Shown here one piece after another: positions 13,501 through 22,216 of a stretch of DNA of 64,000 nt. Where the stretch lies: positions 15,059,694 through 15,123,693 of the forward strand of contig OX336358.1 of NCBI GenBank assembly GCA_946902875.1, written 5' to 3'. The DNA comes from Nematopogon swammerdamellus. Lineage: Eukaryota > Arthropoda > Insecta > Lepidoptera > Adelidae. The translations under genes and the position numbers were made by a program. Numbering within the stretch: the first letter of the stretch is position 1; each line of letters opens with the position of its first letter. A model generated the notes under the pieces. The model was not told where the DNA came from, did no database searches, and saw only the letters and a program-made list of their open reading frames with translations.

Positions 13501-16500
13501 TCGGTCTTGCTCTGACTGACTTTTCATTTTACTTCAAGACTATACATCGTTCAACTATACATAATTTGTATATATATGTAGGTACTCACTCATGCGCTAT
13601 TTGTAGAAAACTTTAGTTTCAAATAGAGATCACGACAAATAAACGGACGGATAGTATCAATTTTGTACCGTGTGGAGCCGGTACTTATATAAAAGAATAG
13701 CCCCACTGTATCTCTCCCCGTGTATGTCGTAAAAGGCGACTAAGGGATATGACTTCCTTCTTATATTACTAGGTGGTAGGGTTTAACCCGCCCGTGTTGG
13801 TACCACCGCACCGCACTGAATGAAAGGTCGGTAGAAACGGCTATGTATTTAGTGTAGCCGGTACGACCGAAGGGAAGCACTGACGTGGCACCAAGTTCAC
13901 CCGGTGTTATGGGCTGACATCACGGATGTTGTAGCTTGTAGGTGATGTGTCAGATTCCATAAAAAAAAAATCAATATACGAGTTACATACAACATTTAAA
14001 GTATGCAAACAGTTTTTAAAAAAGCCTAAAATAAAAAAAAAGTTATAAAAAACTAAAACCCGACTACGTAAAAGCTAATTATGAAAATCGTTTAAATAAA
14101 AAAAAAATAGTTATAAAAAACTAAAACCCGGCTACGAAAATGCAAATTATGAAAATAGTTTAACTATAACTAAAAATAACAAAATAATGTTTTCCATATA
14201 ATTTATCAGATACAGCAATTCTCTTTTTATATTGGTTTTACCTTAGCACTAACTCTATAAATTTTGATAAATTTATTATTTTTAACGTTCTAAATATAGA
14301 GCCGTGGTCGGGCGTTCTTCGTTGAACAAGACAAGTGAGACCGTCGTTGTGCATTATAGCCGTTGACGTTCGGTATGTACCTATGTATCTACTTATAATA
14401 ATTTTAGATTGGCTCTGACTGATCTTACAAAAAGATGCCAGTATGACACAATCGCGATGGCCGTCCTAAGTTCCGCGCTCTAATAATGCACGACGACGGT
14501 CTCACTTGTCTTGTTCAACGAAGAACGCCCGACCACGGCTCTATATTTAGAACATTAAAAATAATAAATTTATCAAAATTGATAGAGTTAGTGCTAAGGT
14601 AAAACCAATATAAAAAGAGAATTGCTGTATCTGATAAATTATATGGAAAACATTATTTTGTTATTTTTAGTTATAGTTAAACTATTTTCATAATTTGCTT
14701 TTTCGTAGCCGGGTTTTAGTTTTTTAAATTACTCCTCTGATCTTGTTACCCTATTCCATCAATACCTTAAGAGATCTTGGTCCAAAACTAGTAAAAAATC
14801 TGTTTTAAAAACATTGAACCTACTTAAAAAAACAATTATAACTTAAAGGGCTGGACTTAAATACAGCGCTGAATCTAATGAAATATTCACTAGATTCAGC
14901 ACAGGCTGTGTCCAGTCCTTTCTTTCTCTTCTCTTCATATCTATAGTTATCTAGTCTAGGTGTTGTACTGCATCTCTACCCATGCATGTCGTAAAAGGCG
15001 ACTAAGGGATAAAAACAAGATGCCGTGCTAAAGGGCGACAGGCTCGCCACCTCTCACCTTGGCACGGTAATTCCACCGAGTCATGCAGAAGGTGGGTTTT
15101 CGTGCCTTACTTGCTGCTTGATCGATTGAATCTTGTTCGAATACTGTGCGAAACGTGGTGGTCGGTGTTGTGCTGTAATTTACCAGAGTTCTTGCAGCAC
15201 AACACTGATTACTCTGCTTACCCCGTTTTTCGGGATTCAGCGTGTGTGATATGTATGTATGTATGTGTTGTACTAAAATTTTTAGTGAAAAATAAATATT
15301 TCTTTTTCTTATTCTTAATGCGTCTCCGTTTGCGTCGGGAGTGACACCAGTTTACCCGCCATATAAAATCTTGTTGAACGTTTCAAAAGTGTTCCTCGCT
15401 TTCTTGCTGCCATTACCGGCCTTGACCGTAAACGTTATAGTTAGAAACGTTCTAATTTGTATGATTCGTATCTCGTTCAGAAATATCTGAGAAATCAACA
15501 AGTTTCTACTACATTTAAGCGAAACTTCCTTTGTCGCTGATACATCAAAATGTTTTCTTTAACAATATTACAATGAAAATGCGTGTTCCAATTAATTAAT
15601 TATCTACATACATACATACATATCACACACGCTGAATCCCGACAATCGGGGTAAGCAGAGTAATCGGTGTTGTCCTGCAAGAACTCTGGTAAATTACAGC
15701 ACAACATCGACCACCACGTTTCGCAAAGAATTCGAACAAGATTCAATCGATCAAGCAGCAAGTAAGGCACGAAGACCCACCTGCTGCATGACTCGGTAGA
15801 AGTACCATTCCAAAGTTGAGAGGTGGCGAGCCTGTCGCCCTTTAGCACGGCATCTTGTCCTTATCCCTTAGTCGCCTTTTACGACATGCATGGGGAGAGA
15901 TGCAGTGGGGCTATTCTTTTCAAGTACCGGCCCTACACGGTAATTAATTATCTATTAAGGCAAAACGAAATGCACACCTACATATATACTTTTTTGTTTG
16001 TTTTAAAGTGTCTAACGACGCTCAAGGATATTCGGTCGAATACGGGTGTTGCGAATGCCATGCCGACATGACAGGTACCTGTTCACGCCTCTCTTGAAGG
16101 ACCCGAGACTGTGCTTGAGGGGAAATAAGTGGGCAGGAAGAGCGTTCCAAAAAACTTTATAGAGGCCGCAAAATACGTCGGTCGAAACGGCTATATAAAT
16201 AGTTCGTGTTTTCCGTCCAGTTCAGTGTAGCCGGCACGACCGAAGGGTAGCACTGACGTGGCACCAAGTTCACCCGGTGTTATGGGCTGATATCACGGAT
16301 GTTGTAGGTGATGTAGCCAACAGTGTCAGGTTCCATAAAAAAAAAATTATAGATACACTGCTAAAAAGTAGGTCTTCATTATTAAAATATTGACTCAGTT
16401 CTCAGGAGGTCCTTGTGTCTATTATGTGGCTTACTATAAGCGATTTCTCTAAAACCACTTTCTGTCTGGTCCGTGTCTAGCTAGATCAAAGAAAGTGTGT

Positions 16501-18590
16501 TACAAAACTATGTAATAAAAATGAAATCTGCGAGATTACTAAATGTTGCCAACATTTGTCACCAAACTTACAACAAAGAATCTTTTTTTTATATTTTTAT
16601 GGATAGCGCGACATGTGGCGTCTTTTCACCTACAAGTAGGTGTCTAACGATCCCCATGGACATTCTGTGATGCACGGGAATTGCGGAATCCTCCGATAGG
16701 GGAGGAGATTTTGATGAAATTGAAAAAAAAAAGAAATGCATTCATCTCCATTTTGAGTTTAGAAAATGAACTAATGGTGCTAAGGACAGGTGCAAACTAT
16801 CCGATGCTTAAGACCATTAAGGCGGAGTAAAAAAACAAAGATGGAAACAAACAAATATACGGAGTCAAGCTAAATAAAGCCGTTTAAAAATTATGTCGCT
16901 TATTTTCATTCCTGGTCTCATATTTAACTTTTTTTTATGGATAGCGCGACATGTGGCATCGCTTCACCTACAAGTGATTGCGAATGCCATGCTGGCCTGA
17001 CAGGAACCTTTTCAAGCCCCTTTTGAAAAACCCTAGGCTGCCTGGAGGAAATAGATGGGCATGGAGTGCGTTCCACATTCTTCCGGTTCTGTGAATAAAA
17101 TACCTACAGAACCGGTTGGTGCGCATCCTCGGTAGGTCGATTGAATAGGGGTGCATCCCCATTGGTTACGGTCGTTAGTACGGTCATGTTCACTTTATAA
17201 AGATAATAATTTATAGTGTAGTAAATGAGTGCTCAAATAAGGGGTCTAGCCGGAAAGCTCGTCGAAAGCAGAAAGTTTGACTTCGGAACTTTGTTCTGAC
17301 TAGTTAAGAGGTCAACATACTAAAAGTCCCCACCACTGGGGGGTGCGCCCTAGGGAGGGGGAGCACAAAGAATCAATCGTTTTCCAGATATATGGTTCAA
17401 AAAGAGGCCGATTTTATTTGCAAATAAAAGCAAAAATCTGTTTTTGTCATACATTGCTTTTATTTGCAAATAAAATCGGCCCTTTTTCGGACCTTATATC
17501 TCGAAAACGATTGAGAATTGGTAAAAAGTTTATGTATGAAAGTTGTAGAGAATTTTATCACCTCTTATTCCGTAATTGAACAGTTTTTCCTATGATGCAC
17601 CGTTTTCGAGATATAAGCGAAAAACTGAAAAATGGGACCTTCTTTGTGCTCCCCCCCCCCCTAGGGCGCACCCCTCAGTGATGGGGACTTTTAGTATGTT
17701 TACCTCCTAACTAGTCAGAACAAGGTTCCGAAATCAATCTTTCTGCTTTCGAGCTTTCCGGCTAGAACATTCGTTTCCTGGCCTATTAGCATTTGGCCGT
17801 GTCTCTGCTCGCTACATTGTTGGTTATGCTTATGAGTTAGGTATAAGCTACTGACGTTTTCATATCAGCGACTAAATGCTACATTTATTTAAATACATAA
17901 TTTTCATACATTCCTAGAACATACAGAGTTTAGTCACGTGACAATTTTTCTCTATACAAAATCGTCTTTCGGGACTTATGTTTGCCCTTTGCGAAACGTG
18001 GTGGTGGGTGTTGTGCTGTAATTGACCAGAGTTCTTGCAGCACAACACCGATTACTCTGCTAACCCCGATTGTCGGGATTCAGCGTGTGTGATATGTATA
18101 TGTGTGTAATAAATATAGGTACGCAATATTGTACCGTGTGGGGTCGGTACTTAAAAAGAATAGCCCCACTGCATCTCTCCCCGTCGCATGTCGTAAAAGT
18201 CGACTAAGGGATAAGAAAATTCGTCAGCCTCGGTAGCTCAGTGGCGCGGTTGGTTAGTCAACTGTTATTAAGCAACGCTGAGCGCGGTCAGTGTTTGGAT
18301 GGGTGACCGCTCGACCGTTGGAGGCTGACCGTGGTTCGGATTCCACGTTAAACTGTAGGTCCCTTCCCTTCTTACCTTACTAGGTGGTAGGGTTAATCCC
18401 GGCCGGGTTGGTACCACCGCACTGAACGAAACGTCGGTCGAAACGGCTATGTAAATAGTTCGTGTTTTCCGTCCAGTTTAGTGTAGCCGACATGAAATTA
18501 AGGGAAGCACTGACATGGCACCTAGTTCACCCTGTGTTATGGGCTGACATCACGGATGTTGTAGGTGATGTAGCCAACCGTGTCAGGTTC

Positions 18591-18646
<56 letters not shown>

Positions 18647-20565
18647 GCAGATTGGACCGTCCTTATTACAAAAAAAGAATTGTAAAAATCGGATAAGATT
18701 TAGGGGTCGGGATCTTTTTTTTTTATGGAAACTGACACGTTTGGCTAGATCACCTACAACATCCGTGATGTCACCCCATAACACCGGGTGAACTAGGTGC
18801 CATGTCAGTGCTTCCCTTCATTTCATGTCGGCTACACTGAACTGGACGGAAAACACGAACTATTTACATAGCCGTTTCGACCGACGTTTCGCTCAATGCG
18901 GTGGTACCAAACCGATCAGGATAAACCCTACCACCTATTAAGGTAAGAAGGGAAGGGATCTACAGTTTAACGTGGAATCCAAACCACGGTCAGCCTCCAA
19001 CGGTCGAGCGGTCACCCATCCAAGCACCGACCGCGCTCAGCGTTGCTTAACAACAGTCGACTGACCGCACCACTGAGCTACCGAGGCTGACGAATTTCCT
19101 TATCCCTTAGTCGACTTATACGACATGCGACGGGGAGAGATGCAGTGGGGCTATTCTTTTTAAGTACCGGCCCCACACGGTACAAACATAAACCCCGAAT
19201 GACAATTTTGACGGAATTTGTAGGTATAGTATCTGAAAGCTGTCCCTCTTGCGTTGGTGGGAAGTGTGCGTGGCAAACAGAGACAACCAGATAGCTAACA
19301 TTTTGTCACGTAACTAACTTCTGTCTTCTCTTAAACTACAAAGCGAACGTTGATTGATATGGCGCGGAGAAATTTTTGTGAACCTCACGCAATGTTTTAC
19401 TGTTCAGCCACTTGAAGAAATTATCGTATTGTTACACAGACTGTAACTATGACGAGATATGCCAGATTCGATTAGTGAAAACCACATATGACAGCCCTTT
19501 CGTCAGCCTCGGTGCTCAGTGGTGCGGTCGGTCGACTGTTGTTAAGCAACGCTGAGCGCGCTCAGTACTTGGATGGGTGACCGCTCGACCGTTGGAGGCT
19601 GACCGTGGTTAGGATTCCACGTTAAACTGTAGGTGACATCTCTTCTTGCCTTACTAGGTGGTAGGGCTTATCCCGGCCGGGCTGGTACCACCGCACTGAG
19701 CGAAACGTCGGTCGAAACGGCTATGTAAATAGTTCGAGTTTTCCGTCCAGTTCAGTGTAGCCGACATGAAATGAAGGGAAGCACTGAGATGGCACCTAGT
19801 ACACCCGGTGTTATGGGCTACATCACGGATGTTCTAGATGATGTAGCCAACCGTATCAGTTTCCATTAAAACAAAATATGAAACGGTTGAACCGTTTTCG
19901 AGGTGGTCCGTTACCGACAGATTTTGCAAATTGCGTTTGTAATATTAGAAAGAAGAAGAAGAAGAAAGAAGATTGGATATAAGTCCATCACAATGTATCG
20001 CTCATCACTCAAAAATATAATTCATACACATTTTCAAATAACAAACAATATCAATCAGAATGAAAAACCTTGTAAATCCCAAATATCATCAAAATCAATT
20101 TCCCATGCGTGCATCCAAAAGCGAATGATTCCTGATTATCTCCAAACACCTAAACCGAGAAGAGTCCATTTTGTACCGTATCCCAAAATCACTCACCTGT
20201 AAAGTATGAGTCTGCATGAATCCAAGAATTTTATCCATGATCAGATTGTCCAAGGCGCCTTCCTTCTCCAGCATCGCCCGCGGCAGCTCTTCCACATTCG
20301 GCTGTTCTGGTGCAACCTCTGTCGGATCCTTGACCAGTGTCACTCCGTTTATCAGAGAAATCTCATCACTCCTCTGTATCCTGTTCAGAGCCTTCGCAAG
20401 CTTCACTTTTAAGCAGTTCGCCATGTCTCCGCCGCTGCATTCTCTGTATGTTTCGTATGCAATTTTTAGGTCACCGAATACAGCGTCGTCCGTACTCCTG
20501 GGCTCATCGACAGTCCTGGCGGACCCGGCCGCCGCCAAGGCGAGTATCAGCAAATATTGCAACAT
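4180..20565 (-). CDS. Osiris family protein (DUF1676), Osi9-like, two exons
   Basis: Coding parts are 20197-20565 and 4180-4518, joined in phase 0, giving 235 residues. Osiris proteins are insect-specific secretory/endomembrane proteins of cuticle-producing cells. Residues 1-16 form a signal peptide (start MLQYLLILALAAAGS). Cys43 and Cys51 make the two-cysteine region. The motif ISLINGVTLVKD (69-80) follows. Residues 144-190 are the hydrophobic DUF1676 core, ending GLKKLL. The tail has the Tyr-containing Osiris motif DAHNMAYGAYK. The ATG at 20565 is chosen because the signal peptide starts there; an upstream in-frame extension has no secretory character. Introns obey GT-AG (ACAG/GTGAGT; TTTCAG/GTG). 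The 15.7-kb intron is filled with transposons. The Osi9 label rests on position beside the Osi8- and Osi7-like genes and is tentative; family membership is firm. Confidence 0.87.
4756..5225. mobile_element. TA-flanked MITE, mariner-like
   Basis: CAGGGTATTTCAAG at 4756 and CTTGAAACATCCTG at 5212-5225 are inverted with two mismatches, flanked by TA at 4754-4755 and 5226-5227. TA duplication and CAGG ends suit a Tc1/mariner-type non-autonomous element. It lies in the Osi9-like intron. Confidence 0.62.
5453..5513 (+). repeat. 11-bp tandem repeat (ACGGCACAATC)n
   Basis: About five and a half units of CACGGCACAAT occur in a row with one G-to-A change. Only a short local array. Confidence 0.75.
5514..7224. 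other. Intron DNA without recognised gene
   Basis: This is Osi9-like intron. Near 6030-6072 AATAAAATACTTTTGACTTG and repeated GACTTTGAC resemble a LINE 3' tail. Nothing else is recognised. Confidence 0.3.
7225..7515 (+). mobile_element. Family B SINE, old and diverged
   Basis: Recognisable parts are GGGTGACCGATCGACCG, GGTCGAAACGGCT, CCGTCCAGTTCAGTGTAGC and CCGTGTCAGTTTCCATAAA. The middle body is partly deleted. Confidence 0.6.
7564..7955 (+). mobile_element. Family E repeat, copy 1
   Basis: It starts ACTAGCTTTTGCCCGCGGCT, passes GAACAATTCGGTTTGTATGA and ends in the simple tract TTGATTGATTGATATTGATA. Copies at 25062 and 31181 share the whole length. The class is uncertain. Confidence 0.65.
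7990..8225 (+). mobile_element. Family C retroposon, 5'-truncated
   Basis: It begins at GCCGTGCATAATGGCGACAG and ends CGATTGTCGGGATACGGCGT plus a (TGTA)-rich tail. Confidence 0.7.
8310..8375 (+). mobile_element. LINE X 3'-end scrap
   Basis: ACAGTCCGCAAATCTGCTGG and GTCTCGCGAGGAGAG match the LINE X 3' region seen at 24110-24165. Confidence 0.5.
8376..8674 (-). mobile_element. Family B SINE lacking its 3' tail
   Basis: In minus orientation the 5S-like head (GATGGGTGACCGCTCGACC) and body are intact. The element stops at CACTGAAATGGCACCTAG, where LINE X sequence begins, so the tail was lost or exchanged. Confidence 0.7.
8675..9129. other. Intron spacer
   Basis: AT-rich Osi9-like intron DNA. 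No gene or clear repeat. Confidence 0.3.
9130..9855 (-). mobile_element. Old family B SINE with internal tandem expansion
   Basis: Family B landmarks in minus orientation flank the array: 5S/head traces at 9740-9855 and body/tail traces at 9130-9290 (TTAGTGAACTAGATGCC, TTAGTGCGGTGGTA). The stretch between them is a 40-bp minisatellite. Confidence 0.6.
9290..9720 (-). repeat. Minisatellite, about 11 units of 40 bp
   Basis: Units read TGGATTAAACTCTTCCACCT then AGTAATGTAAGGGAAGGG-type sequence. The unit is the SINE body segment ACCCTACCACCTAGTAAGG plus GAAGGGAAGGG, amplified in place. Confidence 0.85.
10104..10562 (+). mobile_element. Family B SINE with C-type leader, full length
   Basis: It begins GTACCGTATGGGGTCGGTAC (C-type leader), then GTCAGCCTCGGTAGCTCAG, the 5S-like segment with TGGATGGGTGACCGC, the body, and GTCAGGTTCCATAAAAAAAA. 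Confidence 0.82.
10582..10790 (-). mobile_element. Family B 3' fragment with an (AT)-rich interruption
   Basis: TTTTATGGAATGGACACGTT and ATAACACCTTGGTGAACTAG are tail landmarks. An ATATATAC-rich stretch at about 10616-10690 separates them. Confidence 0.55.
10855..11005. mobile_element. Unclassified repeat end
   Basis: The pattern CATCCAAATCGGCCCATCCG followed by ACACACAGACAGACGG is typical of insect transposon termini that repeat in many genes. The class is not determined. Confidence 0.35.
11006..11109 (+). mobile_element. LINE RNase H remnant (upstream half)
   Basis: The reading SWTAHSGIVGNERAGNLAKN is the conserved end of a LINE RNase H domain (GNERAD-type). The frame resumes at 14738 beyond the composite unit as SDLVTLFHQYLKRSWSK. 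Confidence 0.65.
11160..11202 (+). repeat. (GTAT)n microsatellite
   Basis: About ten GTAT units near the left end of composite unit copy 1. The same site in copy 2 (46553-46598) also carries GTAT repeats. Confidence 0.9.
11700..11805 (-). mobile_element. Family C retroposon, 106-bp 5'-truncated insertion with 11-bp target duplication
   Basis: TGCTAAAATAA is at 11689-11699 and 11806-11816. Copy 2 of the composite unit has a single TGCTAAAATAA at 47091-47101 and no insert, so it is the empty site. The insert is the last 106 bp of C, from AACGTGGTGGTCGG to GTGTGTGATATCTATC. Confidence 0.88.
11871..12288 (+). mobile_element. Family B SINE with C-type leader, inside composite unit copy 1
   Basis: The C-type leader is joined to the head GTCAGCCTGGGCAGCTTAAT. 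Part of the 5S-like segment is deleted, as in the matching copy at 47158. It ends GTGTCAAGTTTCCATAAAA. Confidence 0.78.
12300..13340 (+). mobile_element. LINE Y-type reverse transcriptase remnant in composite unit copy 1
   Basis: Broken reading frames give MGRSKLVKLNTFKIQVCAFS, then YCSHLWDGSVKYQLAPLDSI and QRRAVRIVGD, the C-terminal reverse transcriptase part of CR1/jockey-superfamily LINEs. The 3' end reads ARHLMGGSAPHVAL. Stops and a deletion make it a dead copy. Confidence 0.75.
13341..13664. other. Unassigned part of composite unit copy 1
   Basis: No gene is recognised. It is matched at 48583-48898 in copy 2, with small indels. Confidence 0.4.
13665..13970 (+). mobile_element. Family D retroposon inside composite unit copy 1
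   Basis: The C-type head GTACCGTGTGGAGCCGGTAC joins to the body GGTGGTAGGGTTTAACCC. The tail is GTGTCAGATTCCATAAAAAA. It shares small deletions with the copy at 48899. Confidence 0.75.
14040..14733. repeat. Long fold-back end of composite unit copy 1
   Basis: A left arm at about 14043-14355 and right arm at about 14477-14733 are inverted: GAGCCGTGGTCGGGCGTTCT on the left matches AGAACGCCCGACCACGGCTC on the right. The loop is about 120 bp. Confidence 0.8.
14734..14900 (+). mobile_element. LINE RNase H remnant (downstream half)
   Basis: The frame SDLVTLFHQYLKRSWSK, ending LLKKTIIT and a stop, continues the domain broken at 11109. Behind it a small hairpin (GCTGGACTTAA / TGTCCAGTCC, CTGAATCTA / TAGATTCAG) lies at 14850-14920. 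Confidence 0.55.
14963..15268 (+). mobile_element. Family C retroposon, nearly full length
   Basis: It begins CTGCATCTCTACCCATGCAT, contains GTCGTAAAAGGCGACTAAGG and the CGGTGTTGTGCTG / CAGCACAACACTG arms, and ends in (TATG)n. The first about 45 bp of C are missing. Confidence 0.78.
15269..15600. other. Intron spacer
   Basis: No gene or recognised repeat; Osi9-like intron. Confidence 0.35.
15601..15942 (-). mobile_element. Family C retroposon, full length
   Basis: In minus orientation it runs from TACCGTGTAGGGCCGGTAC to GTGTGTGATATGTATGTATG. It forms an inverted pair with the copy at 14963. Confidence 0.82.
15995..16165 (-). mobile_element. LINE Y 3'-end fragment
   Basis: TTGCGAATGCCATGCCG, TTGAAGGACCCGAGACTG and AGAGCGTTCC match the LINE Y 3' region in reverse. 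Confidence 0.6.
16169..16347 (+). mobile_element. Family B SINE, 5'-truncated
   Basis: It starts at GTCGGTCGAAACGGCTATAT and ends GTCAGGTTCCATAAAAAAAA. Confidence 0.72.
16575..16690 (-). mobile_element. LINE Y 3' tail fragment
   Basis: Reverse complement ends CACATGTCGCGCTATCCATA plus A-run, the LINE Y terminus. Confidence 0.6.
16925..17170 (-). mobile_element. LINE Y 3'-end fragment
   Basis: In minus orientation the reading MHPYSIDLPRMRTNRFCRYF then TGRMWNALHAHLFPP is a LINE C-terminal segment; it ends TTGTAGGTGAAGCGATGCC, then ATGTCGCGCTATCCATAAAA. Confidence 0.7.
17246..17766. mobile_element. Fold-back MITE with about 150-bp arms
   Basis: CTAGCCGGAAAGCTCG at the left end is matched by CGAGCTTTCCGGCTAG at the right. 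The arms include CATACTAAAAGTCCCC / GGGGACTTTTAGTATG and GGTGCGCCCTAGG / CCTAGGGCGCACC. An inner hairpin centres on TTTTATTTGCAAATAAAA. Confidence 0.8.
17990..18118 (+). mobile_element. Family C retroposon, 5'-truncated
   Basis: It starts at GCGAAACGTGGTGG and ends GTGTGTGATATGTATATGTG. The truncation point is close to that of the insert at 11700. Confidence 0.72.
18128..18645 (+). mobile_element. Family B SINE with C-type leader and a 50-bp poly(A) tail
   Basis: It carries leader, 5S-like head, body and tail in full. The A-run at about 18593-18645 is uninterrupted, which suggests a young copy. Confidence 0.85.
18712..19183 (-). mobile_element. Family B SINE with C-type leader, inverted partner
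   Basis: All modules are present in minus orientation, ending at the leader GTACCGTGTGGGGCCGGTAC (reverse complement at 19164-19183). It is tail-to-tail with the copy at 18128, only about 67 bp away. Confidence 0.83.
19184..19499. other. Intron spacer
   Basis: No gene or recognised repeat. Confidence 0.35.
19500..19878 (+). mobile_element. Family B SINE, best 5S-like head
   Basis: The head at 19503-19604 begins GTCAGCCTC and closes with GAGGCTGAC, and contains GTTAAGCAACGCTGAGCG and CAGTACTTGGATGGGTGACC, the Pol III control region of 5S rRNA. There is no C-type leader. It sits within the Osi9-like intron, about 320 bp from exon 1. Confidence 0.82.
20197..20565 (-). CDS. Osi9-like exon 1
   Basis: Encodes residues 1-123: signal peptide, two-cysteine region (YRECSGGDMANCLKVKL) and the linker ending HTLQ. 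The donor is ACAG/GTGAGT, with the intron beginning at 20196. The length is 123 whole codons. Confidence 0.88.
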
Positions 20566-20595
20566 GTCTTCGGTCCGGCGATACGTGTGCACTGT

Positions 20596-21909
20596 ATTGA
20601 ATCTGGAGCATTCATGTCTTTATATGCACTGCGGGTTACGCTACAGCGAGCACTGCACTGGCGGTGGCGATTTGCATCGAATGTTGAGCTGGACTGTGAT
20701 GCATTTTATGGATCATCCAGGATGACTAAGAACATATGGGACAGATGTACTGCTTGAGTCCTGGATGAAATTTTCTGAACTCGAACCACGAATTGTGACG
20801 TTTCTTGAAATGAAATGAAAATATACTTTATTGTACACCATTGTATAAAAAGGTTACAAAAGGCGAGTTTAATGCCTTGCGGCATTTTTTACGAACTAAC
20901 CTTTGGGAAGTGGAAAACACGTAGGGGCGGACAATGCAGTACTAAAGAGGGAACAGTAGAATGAAATATAAATACACACATATAGGTACAAATTGTACAA
21001 AGATACATACAACCAATATCCTTTACGTATACATAATTACATATATACAATAAGATAAATAGTTTCTTCAATGCGAGAAGCGAGGTGGAATACACCAAAA
21101 GGGATTATGGTGCTGAGGCAGTGCAGCTATGATTCAAAATGAGACAAAAAACAATAAAAAAATATATAATTCTAATCTTTATTGTACAGCATAAAACATT
21201 GAACAGGTAAAACATTGAAACAGTTTAATGCAAAGCAGTATTATTTAACAACTAACCTTTGGGATGTGCAGAAGCGCATGGTGCGGACATTACAGTCGAA
21301 AGTAAAGTTTGATTATATCCTAATTTAAATATTCAAAAATATTGGTTAATATGGTATACAGAAAGGCAAGGAAATCAAATAAATCAGGACTGTAATGTAT
21401 TTCGCATCAATTATCAGGTAATTAGTTTTTGATGATTCTTGGACCATTATTGCGACGTGATATGCTTATTGCTTATGCCAATTCATCATGTTCCGGTTAG
21501 ATCAAGGTGCCATGATTCTGTATATCATTTTTGTTTGTTTTCATTTTCATCCTATTTCAGAATTTTTGATTTTCCAGTTGTTGTACAATTTCTTCTAACA
21601 TGAGAGTTTAATCTAAATACATGCAATGAATGGCTTAAAACGCTGGATATATCAGAGAAAAGTTTCAGAAATCAGGAAGCACTACAGATCAAGAAATCCC
21701 GTAGCCGGCTGAGGAAAGACAGCCGCCGATCGCAGTTCTGTGGAAAGCTCATACTGCTCAACAGGCAAAGAATGCAAAATAATATTGTTTTTATAAAAGT
21801 TTTAGTTTGTGGTTCACATTCAGTGCATTTTAATAATTATCACGAACATAAAACCACTGGCATGATACCTAATTGCATGAACGCCGTTGTGCAATGCATT
21901 GGCAAATCC
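20596..21909. other. Upstream flank of the Osi9-like gene with two LINE-tail-like repeats
   Basis: Direct repeats at about 20850-20960 and 21178-21310 share CTTTATTGTACA and ACTAACCTTTGGGA; the first follows (TGAAA)n, like a LINE tail in minus orientation. No coding potential. The Osi9-like promoter should lie in the first few hundred bases, but no clear TATA box was identified. Confidence 0.4.
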
Positions 21910-22216
21910 ATATACTAGGTCGTAGGGTTTAATCACATAATCCGCCAGGATTGGTACCAACGCACTCAATGAAAGGTCGATCGAAAGCACTTTGGACAAT
22001 TTCGTACCAGTTTTCATTTTAACTGCAATAGTTGACTTTAAGCCCCCAGTCACTTGGAGTCTCTCGTGTTGTAAATATTTCGTGTGTTTTCGTCCAGTTC
22101 GATGTGACCGGCGCGAATCAATGGAAGCACAGACATGGCACCTAGTTCACCAAGATGTTAGGGGCTAGCATCACGGGTGTTGTAGGTGATGTAGTCAACC
22201 GTGTCAGTTAAAAAAA
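21910..22216 (+). mobile_element. Family B SINE, old copy
   Basis: CTAGGTCGTAGGGTTTAAT, CCAGGATTGGTACCAACGCA and GGTGATGTAGTCAACCGTGT are degraded B landmarks. Confidence 0.65.

Larger units (their letters stand above)
11110..14733 (+). mobile_element. Composite mobile unit, copy 1 (about 3.6 kb)
   Basis: It matches 46502-50007 in the same order over its length: TTTTTACCCGACTACGGCG start, (GTAT)n, GC-rich block, family B SINE, LINE fragment, family D retroposon and a long fold-back end. It splits a LINE RNase H remnant, so it inserted as one block. It ends at an inner CGTAGCCGGGTTTTAG motif rather than the outer end used by copy 2. Confidence 0.72.

Noticed and set aside
19540..19600. 5S rRNA gene
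   Set aside because: Only the 3' two-thirds of a 5S-like sequence is present and it is fused to a SINE body. Many copies carry the same fusion.
20216..20725. 169-residue plus-strand ORF
   Set aside because: It lies antisense to Osi9-like exon 1 and reflects that exon's codon use.
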